Positions 1 to 6,657 of a stretch of DNA of 15,379 nucleotides are shown one piece after another; position 1 is the first letter of the stretch; every line of letters starts with the position of its first letter. The stretch covers positions 1 to 15,379 of the forward strand of contig JBCBKE010000069.1 in assembly GCA_038522375.1 (NCBI GenBank). Reading direction: 5' to 3'. The notes below the pieces were generated by a model. It had not been told where the DNA came from. It made no database searches and worked only from the letters and a program-made list of their open reading frames with translations. The DNA comes from UBA5336 sp038522375. Lineage in GTDB: Bacteria > Pseudomonadota > Alphaproteobacteria > Caulobacterales > Hyphomonadaceae. The position numbers and the translations under genes are program-made.

Positions 1-282
1 CCGTTCAGCCCATACCTTGGTGCGGGGATCGGCTTTGCCGACGTGAGTGTTGAATACGCGCCGTCGGGTGTCGGTATTATTGACGACGGCGAGACGAAGT
101 TCGCCTACCAGATCAAGGCTGGCGCCAGCTACGCCATCAATACGGCATTCGAAGTCTATGGCGAATATGCGTTCCGCGCGACGGACGACATCGCGGTGAG
201 CAACGACCTCTTCCCGGGAACACTGGATATCGAAAACCAGTCGAACAATTTTGCCGTGGGCGTGCGCTACACCTTCGGATAG
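1..282 (+). CDS. Outer-membrane beta-barrel protein, C-terminal part
   Basis: The reading frame is open from the first base, so the gene starts before the window; 93 residues are visible before the TAG stop. The visible part alternates short hydrophobic strands with polar turns. It begins with a PYLGAGIGFA strand, continues through AYQIKAGASYAI and FEVYGEYAFRA, and ends with NFAVGVRYTFG. This pattern is typical of small 8-strand barrels of the OmpA-like / opacity-porin group, which sit in the outer membrane. The last residue is Gly, with the aromatic residue one place earlier, a slight departure from the usual terminal Phe. A strong hairpin follows the stop. The family is a general assignment; substrate or function cannot be told from this fragment. 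Confidence 0.75.
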   Translation, partial: PFSPYLGAGIGFADVSVEYAPSGVGIIDDGETKFAYQIKAGASYAINTAFEVYGEYAFRATDDIAVSNDLFPGTLDIENQSNNFAVGVRYTFG

Positions 283-343
283 CCTCCGACCGCACCCCCG
301 AAGGCGCGACAAGAGACACTAGGCACGATATCACGTGACCATC

Positions 344-378
344 GCCGCTCCCGACATGCGTTCGGGAGCGGCTTGTCC
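344..378 (+). terminator. Strong GC hairpin after the barrel gene, just upstream of kdsA
   Basis: An 11-bp perfect stem (GCCGCTCCCGA at 344-354 with TCGGGAGCGGC at 362-372) encloses a 7-base loop. Only a short T-containing run (TTGTCC) follows, so it is a likely but not ideal Rho-independent terminator for the barrel gene. The 3' arm contains the GGGAG that would serve as ribosome site for an upstream kdsA start at 379, which argues for the later start at 403. Confidence 0.6.
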
Positions 379-402
379 ATGTCTGAAACGGAGCTCCGCG
401 CC

Positions 403-1266
403 ATGCCAGAAAGCCTAACTCTCGCAAACCATCCCATCTCGATTGGTGCCGGCCATCCGCTAGTGGTGATGGCCGGGCTCAACGTTCTGGAATCGCGCGA
501 TCTGGCCTTTCGCGTGTGCGAGCATCTGCAGGCGACCTGCGAACGGCTTGGGCTGCCATACATTTTCAAGGGCAGCTTCGATAAGGCCAACCGATCATCG
601 ATCACATCCTACCGGGGCCCGGGACTTGATGAGGGCTTGAAGATCCTTGCCGACCTGAAGGCTGAGTTCGGCGTTCCGATCATAACCGATTACCACACCC
701 CCGATCAGGCGGACCCTGTCGCTGCGGTATGCGACGTCATTCAGGTTCCGGCATTCCTGTGCCGGCAGACCGACCTCGTGGTTGCCGGTGCGCGGGCCGT
801 TTCTGCCCGCAATGGCTGGCTGCATGTGAAGAAAGCCCAGTTCCTCGCCCCCTGGGACTGCAAGAATATTGTCTCGAAGGTGGGTGAAGCCGTTGGCGAG
901 AAGGCCACCAACCCCACGATCCTATGCGAACGCGGCAGCAGTTTTGGCTACAACAACCTGACGGTCGATATGCTCGGGATACCGGCCATGAAAGCGCTGG
1001 GCGTGCCTGTGACGATCGATGCAACACACGCCGTCCAACTCCCCGGCGCTGACCCCCGTACGGCAGGCGGCTCCACCGGGGGGCGGCGCGAGGGCGTGCC
1101 CACCATTGCCAAGGCCGCGGTGGCATCGGGGGCTGACGGCATTTTCCTGGAGTTTCATCCGGAGCCGGATGCAGCGCTCTGCGATGCGCCCAGTTGCCTG
1201 GCCCTTGACGATGCTGAGCCGCTACTGGCGACGCTGAAGGCGCTGCATGATATCGTGAATGACTGA
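403..1266 (+). CDS. kdsA: 3-deoxy-8-phosphooctulonate synthase (KDO-8-P synthase)
   Basis: KdsA condenses phosphoenolpyruvate with D-arabinose 5-phosphate to Kdo 8-phosphate in the cytoplasm, supplying Kdo for the lipopolysaccharide inner core. The TIM-barrel signatures are visible: AGLNVLES (residues 24-31), KANRSS (61-66), TDYHTPDQ (95-102), QVPAFLCRQTDL (114-125), CERGSSFGYNN (175-185), DATHAVQLPG (206-215) and FLEFHPEP (248-255). Asn27 occupies the place of the metal-binding Cys of class II enzymes, so this is predicted to be the metal-independent class I type, as in E. coli. I chose ATG 403 because it gives 287 residues (E. coli has 284), has GGAG at 390-393, and lies clear of the hairpin ending at 372. 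Starts at TTG 373 or ATG 379 are possible. The gene stands alone between the barrel gene and rimP, with a small hairpin after the stop. Confidence 0.95.
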   Translation: MPESLTLANHPISIGAGHPLVVMAGLNVLESRDLAFRVCEHLQATCERLGLPYIFKGSFDKANRSSITSYRGPGLDEGLKILADLKAEFGVPIITDYHTPDQADPVAAVCDVIQVPAFLCRQTDLVVAGARAVSARNGWLHVKKAQFLAPWDCKNIVSKVGEAVGEKATNPTILCERGSSFGYNNLTVDMLGIPAMKALGVPVTIDATHAVQLPGADPRTAGGSTGGRREGVPTIAKAAVASGADGIFLEFHPEPDAALCDAPSCLALDDAEPLLATLKALHDIVND

Positions 1267-1267
1267 C

Positions 1268-1286
1268 CGGGTGTGCAAGCCACCCG
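1268..1286 (+). other. Small hairpin immediately after the kdsA stop
   Basis: A perfect 6-bp stem (CGGGTG 1268-1273, CACCCG 1281-1286) has a 7-base loop and begins two bases after the kdsA stop. No T-run follows. It may stabilise the kdsA mRNA end or assist termination; the sequence does not decide this. Confidence 0.35.
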
Positions 1287-1320
1287 CTGACGATCACGCA
1301 AAATGGGGGTGACAGACCCG

Positions 1321-1398
1321 ATCTTCGGACTTATCTTCAAGACAAGTCGAAAAGATAGTCGGCGGCGGTTCCGGTAACGGGGCCGCCGCTTTTCTTTT
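1321..1398 (+). promoter_or_regulatory. Structured rimP-nusA leader with terminator-like hairpin
   Basis: Two hairpins stand in tandem. The first (1321-1356) pairs ATCTT with AAGAT, then GACTT (1328-1332) with AAGTC (1344-1348), around a TTCAA tip. The second is a perfect 7-bp GC stem (GCGGCGG 1362-1368 with CCGCCGC 1383-1389), extendable by wobble pairs, followed by TTTTCTTTT at 1390-1398, which is the form of a Rho-independent terminator. It ends 35 bases before the rimP start. It may simply terminate kdsA transcription, or act as an attenuator if the rimP-nusA promoter lies upstream of it. In E. coli the equivalent operon is autoregulated by NusA; whether that applies here is inference. 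Confidence 0.6.
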
Positions 1399-1433
1399 CC
1401 AGCGACCCTGTCCAACCCGAAAAGGCCTATCCC

Positions 1434-2042
1434 GTGATCGCCCTCAGCCAGCAGGAACACCGTATCCTGGCCCTGATCGAACCCGTCGCTGCCGATCTCG
1501 GCATGGAGATCGTGCGTGTGCGGGTCAGCGGTGGACGGCGACCCGGCCTTCAGGTCATGGCGGAGAAGAGCGGCGGTGCCCCCACGGACGTGGAAGACTG
1601 TGCGAAGCTATCGCGCGCGATTGGACCTGTGTTCGAAGCCCATGACCCAATCGACAGCGCGTACACCCTCGAAGTCTCCACCCCTGGCATTGACCGCCCG
1701 CTCACTCGACCGGGAGATTTCGCCCGGTGGGCCGGACACCTGGCGAAGATCGAGTTGGCGGCCCCCCTGGATGGTCGCCGCCGTTTCCAGGGGGTCATCG
1801 CTGAAGAGGCTGAAGACGGCGTACACGTGACGCTCGAAGACGAGACTGAACTGATCGCGCATGTCCATGAAATGAGCAAGGCCTCGTTGGTCCTGACCGA
1901 CGAGTTGATTGCCGATACGCAGTCACGGGGTAACCTCCCGCCGCAACCGGACGAAGACGCGTTTGCCGAGTACGAGGTCGACGCAGATGATCCAGGCACC
2001 GTCGCCGACCTTGATACCGATTCCACAGACAAAGCCCCATAG
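1434..2042 (+). CDS. rimP: Ribosome maturation factor RimP
   Basis: RimP helps the 30S ribosomal subunit mature in the cytoplasm. The 202-residue product has the N-terminal alpha/beta domain (about 8-85), with the signature YTLEVSTPGIDRPLTRP near 81-97. A small SH3-like beta domain follows (about 98-165), then an acidic tail rich in Asp and Glu, as often seen in alphaproteobacteria; family members are commonly 150-200 residues. The start is GTG with a modest purine-rich site GAAAAGG at 1419-1425, 8 bases upstream. The gene sits 22 bases before nusA, the usual rimP-nusA operon arrangement, and is preceded by a terminator-like hairpin that may control both genes. Confidence 0.93.
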   Translation: MIALSQQEHRILALIEPVAADLGMEIVRVRVSGGRRPGLQVMAEKSGGAPTDVEDCAKLSRAIGPVFEAHDPIDSAYTLEVSTPGIDRPLTRPGDFARWAGHLAKIELAAPLDGRRRFQGVIAEEAEDGVHVTLEDETELIAHVHEMSKASLVLTDELIADTQSRGNLPPQPDEDAFAEYEVDADDPGTVADLDTDSTDKAP

Positions 2043-2050
2043 ACCCCAGG

Positions 2051-2056
2051 AGGAGG
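2051..2056 (+). promoter_or_regulatory. Strong ribosome binding site of nusA
   Basis: AGGAGG lies 8 bases before ATG 2065. This fixes the nusA start there. An in-frame upstream extension to 1909 would overlap rimP and has no family support. Confidence 0.85.
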
Positions 2057-2064
2057 TACGCCCC

Positions 2065-3825
2065 ATGAGTACCGCAGGCATTTCCGCAAACCGACTTGAA
2101 ATCCTTCAGATCGCCAAGGCCGTGGCGGAAGAAAAAGCGATCGACAAGCACATTGTCATCGACGCCATGCAAGAGGCCATCCAGAAGGCGGCGAAATCCC
2201 GCTACGGTCAGGAGCACGATATCCGCGCCGTCATCGATGAAGCCAGTGGTGAGCAGTCCTTGTGGCGGATCCAGACCGTCGTCGCCGATGATGAGATCGA
2301 AGATGAGGCCCAGCAACTCACGCTGACCGAAGCCAAGAAGATCGATGCCACGCTAGAGATCGGCGACGAGATCAAGGAAGAGCTTCCGCCTTTCGATTTC
2401 GGCCGGGTTGCGGCGCAAACGGCGAAACAGGTGATCATGCAAAAGGTCCGCGATGCAGAGCGAGACCGCCAGTATGAGGAGTACAAGGACCGGGTCGGCG
2501 AGATCATCAACGGCGTGGTGAAACGGGTTGAGTATGGCCATGTGATCGTTGATCTGGGCCGTGCCGAGGGCATCATCCGCCGCAATGACGGTATCCCGCG
2601 GGAGAATTTCCAGCCCAATGACCGGGTTCGGGCCTATCTCTACAAGGTGTCGCGGGAGGTTAAGGGCCCGCAAATCTTCCTCTCCCGTGCGGCGCCTGAC
2701 TTCATGGTGCGGCTGTTCGCCCAGGAGGTGCCGGAGGTTTATGACGGGGTGATCGAGATCCGGGCCTGCTCGCGCGATGCGGGCTCGCGGGCAAAGATCG
2801 GTGTCATCTCCAATGACAGCTCGATCGACCCGGTCGGCGCCTGTGTTGGTATGCGGGGTGCGCGGGTTCAGGCCGTCGTTGGCGAACTGTCTGGTGAGAA
2901 GATCGACATCATTCCCTGGAGCCCTGACGCTGCAACCTTCATCGTGAATGCGTTGCAGCCGGCTGAGGTTTCAAAGGTTGTGCTCGACGAGGAGGAGCAA
3001 CGGGTCGAAGTCGTGGTTGCCGACGACCAGTTTCCCCTTGCAATCGGCCGCCGCGGTCAGAACGTGCGTCTCGCATCCCAGCTGACGGGGTGGCAAATCG
3101 ATCTGATCACCGAAAGTGCCGACTCCGAGCGCTACCAGGCTGAATTCCAGGCCCGCACCGACCTGTTCATGAAGGCGCTCGATGCCGACGAGACGCTCGC
3201 CCAGTTGCTTGCCTCGGAGGGGTTCGAGACGGTCGAGGAAATCGCCTATGTCGCGCCGGAGGACTTCCTGTCGATCGAAGGATTTGACGAGGACGTGGCG
3301 TCGGAGATCCAGGAACGTGCCCGGGAATTCCTCGACCGACTCGCCAGGGAGAACGACGAAAAACGCCGCGAGCTTGGCGTGGACGACGAGGTCATGGCGC
3401 TTGATGGGATGACCCCGGCTTTCGCCGTCAAACTAGGTGAGGACGGCGTCAAGACCGTCGACGACGTCGCAGGCCTGGTGCCCGATGATATCACCGGCTA
3501 TCGCGAGCCTGGCCCGGATGGGAAACCGCAATGGGTCGAAGGCTTGCTCAAGAAAGGCGAAATGCGAAAGGATGACGCCCAGATCTTTGTGATGAAGGCA
3601 AGGGTTGCTGCGGGCTGGATCGAGCCTGAGGCGCTCGACGATCTGCAAGCCCAGATGGCTGCCGACCAGATGACGGCTGAGATGAACCTTACCGAAGAGG
3701 AAAAGGCCTTGCTGGCCCTGGGCGATCTCGGCAACGCCAATAGCGATTCAGAAGCAGCAGCGAACGCCGACGAGCTTTTCGACCTGGACGTCCTGAAAGA
3801 GCTTGGCAACGAAGACCCGGCGTAG
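2065..3825 (+). CDS. nusA: Transcription termination/antitermination factor NusA
   Basis: NusA binds RNA polymerase and nascent RNA, and modulates pausing, termination and antitermination. The 586-residue product has all expected domains: the N-terminal polymerase-binding domain (about 1-135), the S1 domain (about 141-205), KH1 with GMRG (262-265) and KH2 with GRRG (328-331). It also has a C-terminal region with two acidic helix-hairpin-helix repeats (about 368-425 and 440-515) and an acidic tail ending NEDPA. The extra C-terminal repeats are usual in proteobacteria. The start follows a strong AGGAGG. In most bacteria ylxR and infB follow nusA; here the next gene, lpxC, lies on the opposite strand 110 bases away and converges on nusA, so the operon seems to end at this point. 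Confidence 0.96.
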   Translation: MSTAGISANRLEILQIAKAVAEEKAIDKHIVIDAMQEAIQKAAKSRYGQEHDIRAVIDEASGEQSLWRIQTVVADDEIEDEAQQLTLTEAKKIDATLEIGDEIKEELPPFDFGRVAAQTAKQVIMQKVRDAERDRQYEEYKDRVGEIINGVVKRVEYGHVIVDLGRAEGIIRRNDGIPRENFQPNDRVRAYLYKVSREVKGPQIFLSRAAPDFMVRLFAQEVPEVYDGVIEIRACSRDAGSRAKIGVISNDSSIDPVGACVGMRGARVQAVVGELSGEKIDIIPWSPDAATFIVNALQPAEVSKVVLDEEEQRVEVVVADDQFPLAIGRRGQNVRLASQLTGWQIDLITESADSERYQAEFQARTDLFMKALDADETLAQLLASEGFETVEEIAYVAPEDFLSIEGFDEDVASEIQERAREFLDRLARENDEKRRELGVDDEVMALDGMTPAFAVKLGEDGVKTVDDVAGLVPDDITGYREPGPDGKPQWVEGLLKKGEMRKDDAQIFVMKARVAAGWIEPEALDDLQAQMAADQMTAEMNLTEEEKALLALGDLGNANSDSEAAANADELFDLDVLKELGNEDPA

Positions 3826-3854
3826 GATTCCAGCATGGCGGTTGTGTCCGAAGA

Positions 3855-3898
3855 GGCGTTTAGCCACCCTGAGAAGAGACGGCCGCCCCCGAAACGCC
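3855..3898. other. Inverted repeat in the nusA/lpxC convergent gap
   Basis: GGCGTTT (3855-3861) and AAACGCC (3892-3898) form a 7-bp inverted repeat with a 30-base loop in the 110-base gap between the convergent nusA and lpxC stops. No T-run follows on either strand. It is a weak candidate for a shared transcription end. No better terminator is visible in the gap. Confidence 0.25.
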
Positions 3899-3935
3899 AA
3901 GCCATGATGCCGGCGCTGCCTCCCGCAGAACCGGT

Positions 3936-4841
3936 TCAAGCGGTGGCGCGCAGGGGCGTATCGTCTTCCGCAGTTTCCCAACACCAGGCCTGGGGTGTAT
4001 CCAGCAGCTTGCGAACCAGCTTGTTGTTGATCGCATGGCCCGGCTGGTTTGCACTGTATTCACCGGCAATCGGCCCGCCGGCGAGCATCAGGTCACCAAT
4101 CGCATCCAGCAATTTGTGGCGTACGAACTCATCCTCGGCTCGCAAGCCTTCGGGATTGATGACGTCTTCACCGTCAATCACGACAGCGTTTTCCAATGAG
4201 CCGCCACGGGCGAGACCCCTGGCCTTCAACTGTTCCACGTCGCGAGCAAATCCGAATGTTCGTGCGAACGCGATATCGTCCATGAACTGGCCAGGCGTGA
4301 GCCGCATGGCCATTTGCTGCACGCCGATGGCTGGATTGTCATAGTCAATCCGGGCATGCAGCGTGAGATCATCCCTGTCGTTCGGCGTGAGTCGCGCCCA
4401 CTTCGGTCCATCTTCAACGGTGACCGGCGACAAGATCCGCATACGGCGTCGGCGAATGGTTTGTTGCTTGATGCCAGCGGAGCGAATTAACTCACAGAAG
4501 ACCAACGACGAACCGTCCATGATGGGCACTTCCACCCCATCTATCTCGACGATCAGATTGTCGATGCCCATTCCGGCACAAGCAGCGAGGAGGTGCTCGA
4601 CAACCGAAACGCTCGTGCCGGCATCGTTCGTCAGTGTCGTGCAGAGCGTCACATCGCTGACATTCGTGCCGATCGCGGCAACCGAACGCCCCTGGCCCAT
4701 TACGTCTGTCCGCACAAACCGTATGCCGACATTTTCCGGGGCTGGCTTCAGCACGAGCTTCGTGCGCTCGCCGCTATGGACACCAACGCCGGCACAGACG
4801 GCCGGAGTTCCAATGGTCTGTTGATAGGCACTGTAACTCAA
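3936..4841 (-). CDS. lpxC: UDP-3-O-acyl-N-acetylglucosamine deacetylase
   Basis: LpxC is the zinc deacetylase that catalyses the committed step of lipid A synthesis in the cytoplasm. The 301-residue product shows the N-terminal GVGVHSG motif (18-24), VEHLLAA (81-87, with Glu82 and zinc ligand His83), MDGSS (108-112), RTFGF (194-198), RHKLLDAIGD (241-250, zinc ligands His242 and Asp246) and GHAINNKL (268-275, catalytic His269). All catalytic residues are present. I chose the TTG start at 4841 because GGAGGG (complement of 4849-4854) lies 7 bases upstream and it gives the usual family length; an ATG at 4901 would add 20 residues with no family support. It is last in the ddl-ftsQ-ftsA-ftsZ-lpxC series, separated from ftsZ by a 177-base structured leader. 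Confidence 0.95.
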   Translation of the reverse strand: MSYSAYQQTIGTPAVCAGVGVHSGERTKLVLKPAPENVGIRFVRTDVMGQGRSVAAIGTNVSDVTLCTTLTNDAGTSVSVVEHLLAACAGMGIDNLIVEIDGVEVPIMDGSSLVFCELIRSAGIKQQTIRRRRMRILSPVTVEDGPKWARLTPNDRDDLTLHARIDYDNPAIGVQQMAMRLTPGQFMDDIAFARTFGFARDVEQLKARGLARGGSLENAVVIDGEDVINPEGLRAEDEFVRHKLLDAIGDLMLAGGPIAGEYSANQPGHAINNKLVRKLLDTPQAWCWETAEDDTPLRATA

Positions 4842-4893
4842 CGCGCAGCCCTCCGAGATCTGGAGGTTAAGAACCGGAAAGGGTCCCGAGGAA

Positions 4894-4937
4894 CAACACA
4901 CGCTGTGTTACTATGTGTTGCACGGGTCGGGCCCGTG
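4894..4937 (-). promoter_or_regulatory. lpxC leader with competing hairpins
   Basis: Read as minus-strand RNA, CACGGG (4937-4932) pairs with CCCGTG (4926-4921) around a 5-base loop. Just downstream, CAACACA (4920-4914) and AACACA (4909-4904) can each pair with the same TGTGTTG segment (4900-4894), so the two stems exclude each other. They lie 53 bases before the lpxC TTG. A regulatory role is inference; no T-run accompanies either stem. Confidence 0.35.
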
Positions 4938-4953
4938 TCCCGTCTAGGGCATT

Positions 4954-4965
4954 GTTATATATAAC
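4954..4965. promoter_or_regulatory. AT-rich palindrome GTTATATATAAC in ftsZ-lpxC spacer
   Basis: A perfect 12-base palindrome stands in an AT-rich patch (about 4950-4975) that contrasts with the GC-rich surroundings, 113 bases upstream of lpxC. On the minus strand, GATAAT or TATAAC within this patch could serve as a -10 element for a separate lpxC promoter, though no good -35 match is visible. It may equally be an operator or an incidental palindrome. Confidence 0.3.
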
Positions 4966-4989
4966 TATTATCAGATTTCGCGATCGTTA

Positions 4990-5009
4990 CAGTCGTGTGT
5001 GTCCGACTG
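4990..5009 (-). other. Hairpin shortly after the ftsZ stop
   Basis: A perfect 6-bp stem (CAGTCG 4990-4995 with CGACTG 5004-5009) has an 8-base loop and begins 9 bases after the ftsZ stop on the minus strand. No T-run follows, so transcription may continue into lpxC. It could mark an ftsZ mRNA end. Confidence 0.3.
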
Positions 5010-5018
5010 CTTTATGAC

Positions 5019-6539
5019 CTAATGGTTAGCTGATCGTCTGAGGAAAGCGGGGATTTCGAGGTCCGCATCATCGAATGGCGCCGCGTCACGCACCCGATCG
5101 GGACTGTCTTCCTCAGAATCAGGGTTGTCGGTTTCGATGGAGGTTGACGTATCGCGTCGCCAGCCGAAAAGGCTGGCAAAGCCGGGTGCCGCGCTCGGCG
5201 TTGCCGCAGTCGTTTCGGTGTCGTCATTCGCTGACTCGTCCTCGGTGTCAGATGAATGCGTATCAGCTTCCCGTGCCTGGAAGACGGCGTCCGCCGGCAC
5301 CGCATCCGTGCCGTCGGTGGCCTCCAGATGCGCCGGCGGCAATTCCCGGCCTTCGAAGTCGGGCCGTGTATCTGGCTCGGTGACAATCAACGGACCAGTG
5401 TCAGCAGTCTGGTCGCCAACACTGGTCGGGTGCTGCTCGTTGGCCGGCACAGGCTCGAGCATTTCCTCGATCGAGTTCGGTTGCGGTGTTATCACAACCG
5501 GGCCTTCGCCGGCGTTTCTGTCGCTCGCCGTTTCGGTGGGCTGTGGCGCCGTTGCGGCAGCGTCCCGAACCGGTTGCGGCGGCGCAGAGCGCGCTTTCCC
5601 TTCCTCGAGACCGGCGGCAACGACCGATACGCGGATCCGGCCCTCCAATTCCTGGTCGAACGTGGAGCCCAGGATGATGTTGGCATTCTCGTCGACCTGG
5701 GCGCGGATTTCATTGGCCGCTTCATCCAGTTCAAAGAGGGTCATGTCATACCCGCCAGTGATGTTGATAAGGACGCCGCGCGCCCCTTCCATGGTGACAT
5801 CGTCCAGAAGGGGATTGTCGATGGCTGTCCTGGCGGCCTCCAGCGCGCGTTGGTCGCCTTGCGCTTCGCCCATTCCCATCATGGCCGACCCCATGCCGGT
5901 CATGATCGAGCGAACGTCGGCGAAATCGAGATTGATCAAGCCAGGCATGACCATCAGGTCCGTGATGCCCCGCACGCCGGAGTAGAGAACATCGTCGGCC
6001 ATGCGAAAGGCGTCTGCGAATGTCGTCCGCTCATTGGCAATACGGAACAGGTTCTGGTTCGGCACGATGATGAGCGTATCGACGTTATCGCGCATCTGTT
6101 CGAGGCCTGACTGGGCGATCTGCATCCGGCGCGCACCCTCGAAGCCAAACGGCTTGGTCACGACGCCGACGGTCAGGATGCCGCGTTCGTGGGCCGCCCG
6201 GGAAATGACAGGCGCCGCGCCCGTTCCTGTTCCGCCACCCATGCCCGCTGCAATGAAAACCATGTTTGCACCATCCAGGAACTTCTGGATGACATCCATG
6301 CTCTCTTCGGCCGCTTCTGCGCCGACATCGGGGCGGGCGCCGGCACCGAGACCACCGGTAACGTCCGGGCCGAGTTGGATGCGATTTTCGGTCTTTGAGC
6401 GGTTCAGCGCCTGGGCATCGGTGTTTGCGACAATAAACTCGACGCCCTGGAGGTTCGCCTCGATCATGTTGTCTACGGCATTACCGCCGGCGCCGCCTAT
6501 ACCGAACACAACAATACGGGGTCTCAGGTCTTCGGACAT
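5019..6539 (-). CDS. ftsZ: Cell division GTPase FtsZ
   Basis: FtsZ is the tubulin-like GTPase that polymerises into the cytokinetic Z-ring. The 506-residue product has the nucleotide-binding core with GIGGAGGNAVDNM (13-25), tubulin signature GGGTGTG (101-107), the NLDFADVR synergy loop (203-210), and a complete C-terminal subdomain ending near 315. A linker of about 175 residues, rich in Pro, Glu, Asp and Thr, then leads to the terminal peptide LEIPAFLRR (about 494-502), which binds FtsA and other partners. A long linker of this size is typical of Caulobacter and relatives. I chose ATG 6539 because MSEDLRPRIVVFGIGG is the usual N-terminus and AAAAGGCAGG lies upstream; an extension to 6584 has no family support. 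A 118-base gap separates it from ftsA and may hold its own promoter. Confidence 0.97.
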   Translation of the reverse strand: MSEDLRPRIVVFGIGGAGGNAVDNMIEANLQGVEFIVANTDAQALNRSKTENRIQLGPDVTGGLGAGARPDVGAEAAEESMDVIQKFLDGANMVFIAAGMGGGTGTGAAPVISRAAHERGILTVGVVTKPFGFEGARRMQIAQSGLEQMRDNVDTLIIVPNQNLFRIANERTTFADAFRMADDVLYSGVRGITDLMVMPGLINLDFADVRSIMTGMGSAMMGMGEAQGDQRALEAARTAIDNPLLDDVTMEGARGVLINITGGYDMTLFELDEAANEIRAQVDENANIILGSTFDQELEGRIRVSVVAAGLEEGKARSAPPQPVRDAAATAPQPTETASDRNAGEGPVVITPQPNSIEEMLEPVPANEQHPTSVGDQTADTGPLIVTEPDTRPDFEGRELPPAHLEATDGTDAVPADAVFQAREADTHSSDTEDESANDDTETTAATPSAAPGFASLFGWRRDTSTSIETDNPDSEEDSPDRVRDAAPFDDADLEIPAFLRRSANH

Positions 6540-6637
6540 GGGCCTGCCTTTTCCAATTCCGCCCCTGGCTGCGTGCGCAAGCATTGGGGGTCGTGCATTT
6601 TCGTTCTCGAAAGTCGCTAGTATCGGCTAAGACAGCG

Positions 6638-6653
6638 TTAAGTGCGGTCTTAA
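6638..6653. promoter_or_regulatory. CtrA-like TTAA pair upstream of ftsZ
   Basis: TTAA at 6638-6641 and TTAA at 6650-6653 are separated by 8 bases, about 100 bases upstream of the ftsZ start and just after the ftsA stop. The Caulobacter master regulator CtrA binds TTAA-N7-TTAA and represses ftsZ there. The spacing here is one base too long, so this is only a suggestive match. Confidence 0.25.
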
Positions 6654-6657
6654 TGTG

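Noticed and set aside
1909..2064. Upstream extension of the nusA frame
   Set aside because: It overlaps rimP in another frame, and the strong AGGAGG before ATG 2065 fits the usual NusA N-terminus.
3835..4344. Plus-strand open frame beginning just after nusA, as if it were the next operon gene
   Set aside because: Most of it is antisense to lpxC, it has no strong ribosome site, and the translation is low-complexity without YlxR or InfB features.
5125..6110. Long plus-strand open frames opposite ftsZ
   Set aside because: They are shadows of the GC-rich ftsZ gene; the translations are Ser/Arg/Pro-rich with no recognisable domain.
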